The notes beneath the pieces are model-generated. The model had not been told where the DNA came from and did not search any database. It worked only from the letters and a program-made list of their open reading frames with translations. This document shows, one piece after another, positions 12,977-15,157 of a DNA stretch of 15,157 nucleotides; positions within the stretch are counted from its first letter, which is position 1, and every line of letters begins with the position of its first letter. A program made the position numbers and the translations under genes. Source of the stretch: Hydromicrobium sp964415365 (GTDB taxonomy: Bacteria; Actinomycetota; Humimicrobiia; Humimicrobiales; Humimicrobiaceae); NCBI GenBank assembly GCA_964415365.1, contig CAYPYW010000043.1:1-15157 (forward strand), given 5' to 3'.

Positions 12977-15067
12977 ATGGGTAGACAGGTTTCATTAAAA
13001 AATACAAGAAATATAGGTATAACTGCTCACATAGATGCGGGTAAAACGACTACAACCGAGCGCATTCTATATTATACCGGTAAGACTTACAAGATGGGAG
13101 AGGTTCACGATGGAGCGGCAGTTATGGATTGGATGATACAGGAACAGGAAAGAGGAATTACAATTACTTCTGCTGCAACAACTTGCTTCTGGAAAGATAA
13201 TAAAATAAATATCATTGATACTCCCGGACATGTTGATTTTACGGTTGAAGTTGAAAGGTCATTACGGGTACTTGATGGAATGATCGCTATATTCTGTGCG
13301 GTTGGGGGAGTAGAACCTCAGTCTGAAACTGTATGGAGGCAGGCAGATAAATATAATGTTCCAAGAATTGCTTTTATAAATAAAATGGACCGGAGTGGAG
13401 CAGATTTCTTCTATGCCCTGGATATGATTAAAACAAAACTCGGTGCTAACCCGCTGCCGATGCAAATTCCTATAGGTAAGGAAGAAGGTTTTGTTGGAAT
13501 CATTGATCTTATAAGCATGAGGGCAATTATATATAAAGATGAAATGGGAATTAAGTTTGAGTATGAAGACATACCTGCAGAGCTTAAATCTGTTGCTGAA
13601 AAATATAGACAGGAATTAATTGAAAACATAGCTAATTATAATGATTATATTTTAAATAAATATGTTGAAAATACTGAAATAAGCGAAGGAGAATTAAAGA
13701 AGGCTGTCAGGGAAATAACCATTAGTGTTAGTGGTGTTCCGGTGTTCTGCGGAGCTGCTTTTAAGAATAAAGGAGTGCAGCCATTACTGGATGGTGTAGT
13801 GGATTTTCTTCCATCTCCGTCTGATATACCTTCACCTAAAGGTATCAGTCCGGACAGTGGAAAGGAAATTGAGAGGGAAATAAGTGATGGTGCACCTTTT
13901 TCCGGTTTGATATTTAAGATAACGACCGATCCATTTGTGGGGAGATTAAGTTATTTAAGAATTTATTCCGGAACCCTGAAAAGTGGAGCGCAGGTGCTTA
14001 ATACGAATAATGATGGTAAAAGCAGGATCAGCAAATTGCTGGAAATGCATGCTAATAGTAGAGAAGAATTAAAGGAAGCTTACTGTGGAGATATTGGAGC
14101 AGTTGTTGGCTTAAAGAATGTGAGTACCGGTGATACTATATGTGATCCAGGTAAACCTATTAAGTATGAATCTATTAGTTTCCCTGAGCCAGTATTGTCA
14201 ATTGCTATTGAGCCTAAGACAAAAATAGACCAGGAGAAATTGTCTGTCGCGCTTTCAAAGCTTGCAGAAGAAGACCCCACTTTTAGAATGGAAATTGATA
14301 ACGAGACTGGACAGACAATTATTTCAGGTATGGGGGAACTCCATCTTGAGATTATAGTGGACAGATTACTGCGTGAGTTTGGTGTAGGTGCGAATGTAGG
14401 TAGGCCTCAGGTATCTTATAGAGAGACAATAACCAGGGGAATACAGGTAGAAGGAAAATATATCAGGCAAAGTGGTGGAAAAGGGCAGTATGGTCACGTG
14501 GTTGTTCGTTTTGAGCCAAATGAGTATGGTAAGGGATTTGAATTTGAGGATAAGACAAAAGGTGGGACTATACCAAAGGAATTCATTAAGCCGATTGAAA
14601 TGGGAATAAAAGATGCCATGCAGAGCGGGGAAGTAGCAGGATATCCGGTTGTTGATGTTAAGGCTATACTTCTGGATGGGTCCTATCATGAAGTGGATTC
14701 TTCGGAGATGGCTTTCAGGATAGCTGGTTCAAAAGCTTTTAGGGAAGCTATGAAAAAATGCCTTCCTATTTTATTGGAGCCAATGATGGATGTAGAAGTA
14801 GTTGCTCCTGATGAATATATGGGGGAAGTTATTGGTGATCTTAATTCAAGAAGAGGGAAAATATTGTCCTTAACATTAAGAAATAAGAATAGGATTATAA
14901 GAGCGGAGGTACCGCTTGCGGAGATGTTTGGGTATGCCACGGACTTACGGTCAAAAACTCAGGGGCGTGCCACTTTTACCATGCAGTTTAAAAAGTATGA
15001 ACCTACACCGGCTAGAGTTGCGGATGAGATCATCGAAAGGTTTAAAGGAAGTAAGATTGCAGTGTAA
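12977..15067 (+). CDS. fusA: Elongation factor G
   Basis: This 696-residue translational GTPase carries AHIDAGKT (17-24, P-loop), RGITITSAATT (59-69, switch I), DTPGH (81-85), NKMD (135-138) and the GAAFK segment (259-263). Domains II-V follow, including the domain IV tip region YIRQSGGKGQYGHV near residue 495. The sequence matches the canonical EF-G form with intact switch I. EF-G translocates tRNA and mRNA after peptide bond formation and, with the recycling factor, splits ribosomes. The ATG follows AGGTGA (12965-12970) at 6 nt. Its place after rpsL-rpsG and before tuf is the classical str operon order. Confidence 0.98.
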   Translation: MGRQVSLKNTRNIGITAHIDAGKTTTTERILYYTGKTYKMGEVHDGAAVMDWMIQEQERGITITSAATTCFWKDNKINIIDTPGHVDFTVEVERSLRVLDGMIAIFCAVGGVEPQSETVWRQADKYNVPRIAFINKMDRSGADFFYALDMIKTKLGANPLPMQIPIGKEEGFVGIIDLISMRAIIYKDEMGIKFEYEDIPAELKSVAEKYRQELIENIANYNDYILNKYVENTEISEGELKKAVREITISVSGVPVFCGAAFKNKGVQPLLDGVVDFLPSPSDIPSPKGISPDSGKEIEREISDGAPFSGLIFKITTDPFVGRLSYLRIYSGTLKSGAQVLNTNNDGKSRISKLLEMHANSREELKEAYCGDIGAVVGLKNVSTGDTICDPGKPIKYESISFPEPVLSIAIEPKTKIDQEKLSVALSKLAEEDPTFRMEIDNETGQTIISGMGELHLEIIVDRLLREFGVGANVGRPQVSYRETITRGIQVEGKYIRQSGGKGQYGHVVVRFEPNEYGKGFEFEDKTKGGTIPKEFIKPIEMGIKDAMQSGEVAGYPVVDVKAILLDGSYHEVDSSEMAFRIAGSKAFREAMKKCLPILLEPMMDVEVVAPDEYMGEVIGDLNSRRGKILSLTLRNKNRIIRAEVPLAEMFGYATDLRSKTQGRATFTMQFKKYEPTPARVADEIIERFKGSKIAV

Positions 15068-15123
15068 GGATATAGATTATTAGTATGAAAAAATTAACTT
15101 TTATATAAAGAAAGGAAACTCTT

Positions 15124-15157
15124 ATGGCTAAAGAAAAATTTGAAAGAACAAAGCCTC
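15124..15157 (+). CDS. tuf: Elongation factor Tu, N-terminal start (partial)
   Basis: The ATG at 15124 begins MAKEKFERTKP, the typical EF-Tu N-terminus, cut by the window edge after 11 codons. AAAGGA (15111-15116) lies 7 nt upstream. The 56-nt gap after fusA shows no convincing promoter or terminator, so it is likely cotranscribed with fusA. It is distinct from the tuf copy whose 3' end opens the window. Confidence 0.95.
   Translation, partial: MAKEKFERTKP

Noticed and set aside
15068..15123. Promoter or terminator between fusA and tuf
   Set aside because: A TATAAA-like sequence is present but without a -35 match, and no hairpin with a T-run is visible.
1..15157. CRISPR array, defence system, toxin-antitoxin or biosynthetic cluster
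   Set aside because: No regularly spaced repeats and no accessory protein genes; every credible gene is a core translation, transcription or secretion gene.

Overview
The window is a bacterial chromosome segment holding the contiguous translation and transcription core: tuf (3' end) - rpmG - tRNA-Trp - secE - nusG - rplK - rplA - rplJ - rplL - rpoB - rpoC - rpsL - rpsG - fusA - tuf (5' end). All genes are on the + strand. The DNA is AT-rich by eye, and three genes (rpmG, rplA, rplJ) use TTG or GTG starts with good Shine-Dalgarno (SD) sequences. The gene order is the classic fused beta/str block seen in many bacterial phyla. The phylum cannot be fixed from this sequence. RpoC carries an insertion inside the trigger loop, which argues against an ordinary Bacillota. 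Low GC and a Thermotoga-like long L10 helix (compared from memory) would fit a deep-branching or uncultured anaerobic lineage, for example Atribacterota-like, but that is a guess.

Layout. Positions 1-47 are the last codons of EF-Tu. A promoter near 68-96 precedes rpmG (144-293), whose stop codon overlaps the first two bases of tRNA-Trp (292-368). Between the tRNA and secE lies the only accessory-looking stretch (369-560). It holds an exact 23-bp copy of the tRNA 3' end, a perfect 11-bp-arm hairpin and a GC-rich block of about 100 bp. secE (561-872) and nusG (889-1413) follow. A second promoter drives rplK-rplA. The 173-nt gap before rplJ is a textbook-shaped L10 leader with an antiterminator/terminator switch. 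rplJ-rplL, a 319-nt gene-free gap, then rpoB and rpoC follow. A 156-nt gap with overlapping promoter and hairpin signals precedes the compact rpsL-rpsG-fusA-tuf block.

The genes work together. L33, L11, L1, L10 and L12 belong to the large ribosomal subunit; L10, L11 and L12 form or anchor the GTPase stalk used by EF-G and EF-Tu, also encoded here. S12 and S7 belong to the small subunit. RpoB and RpoC are the catalytic RNA polymerase subunits, NusG their processivity factor, and SecE part of the SecYEG translocon.

No new multi-gene system is present; these are housekeeping genes. The points worth a second look are the tRNA 3'-end duplication and its interval, the rpmG/tRNA overlap, charged extensions on L12, RpoB and RpoC, the RpoC trigger-loop insertion, the L10 leader switch, and a repeated promoter layout.
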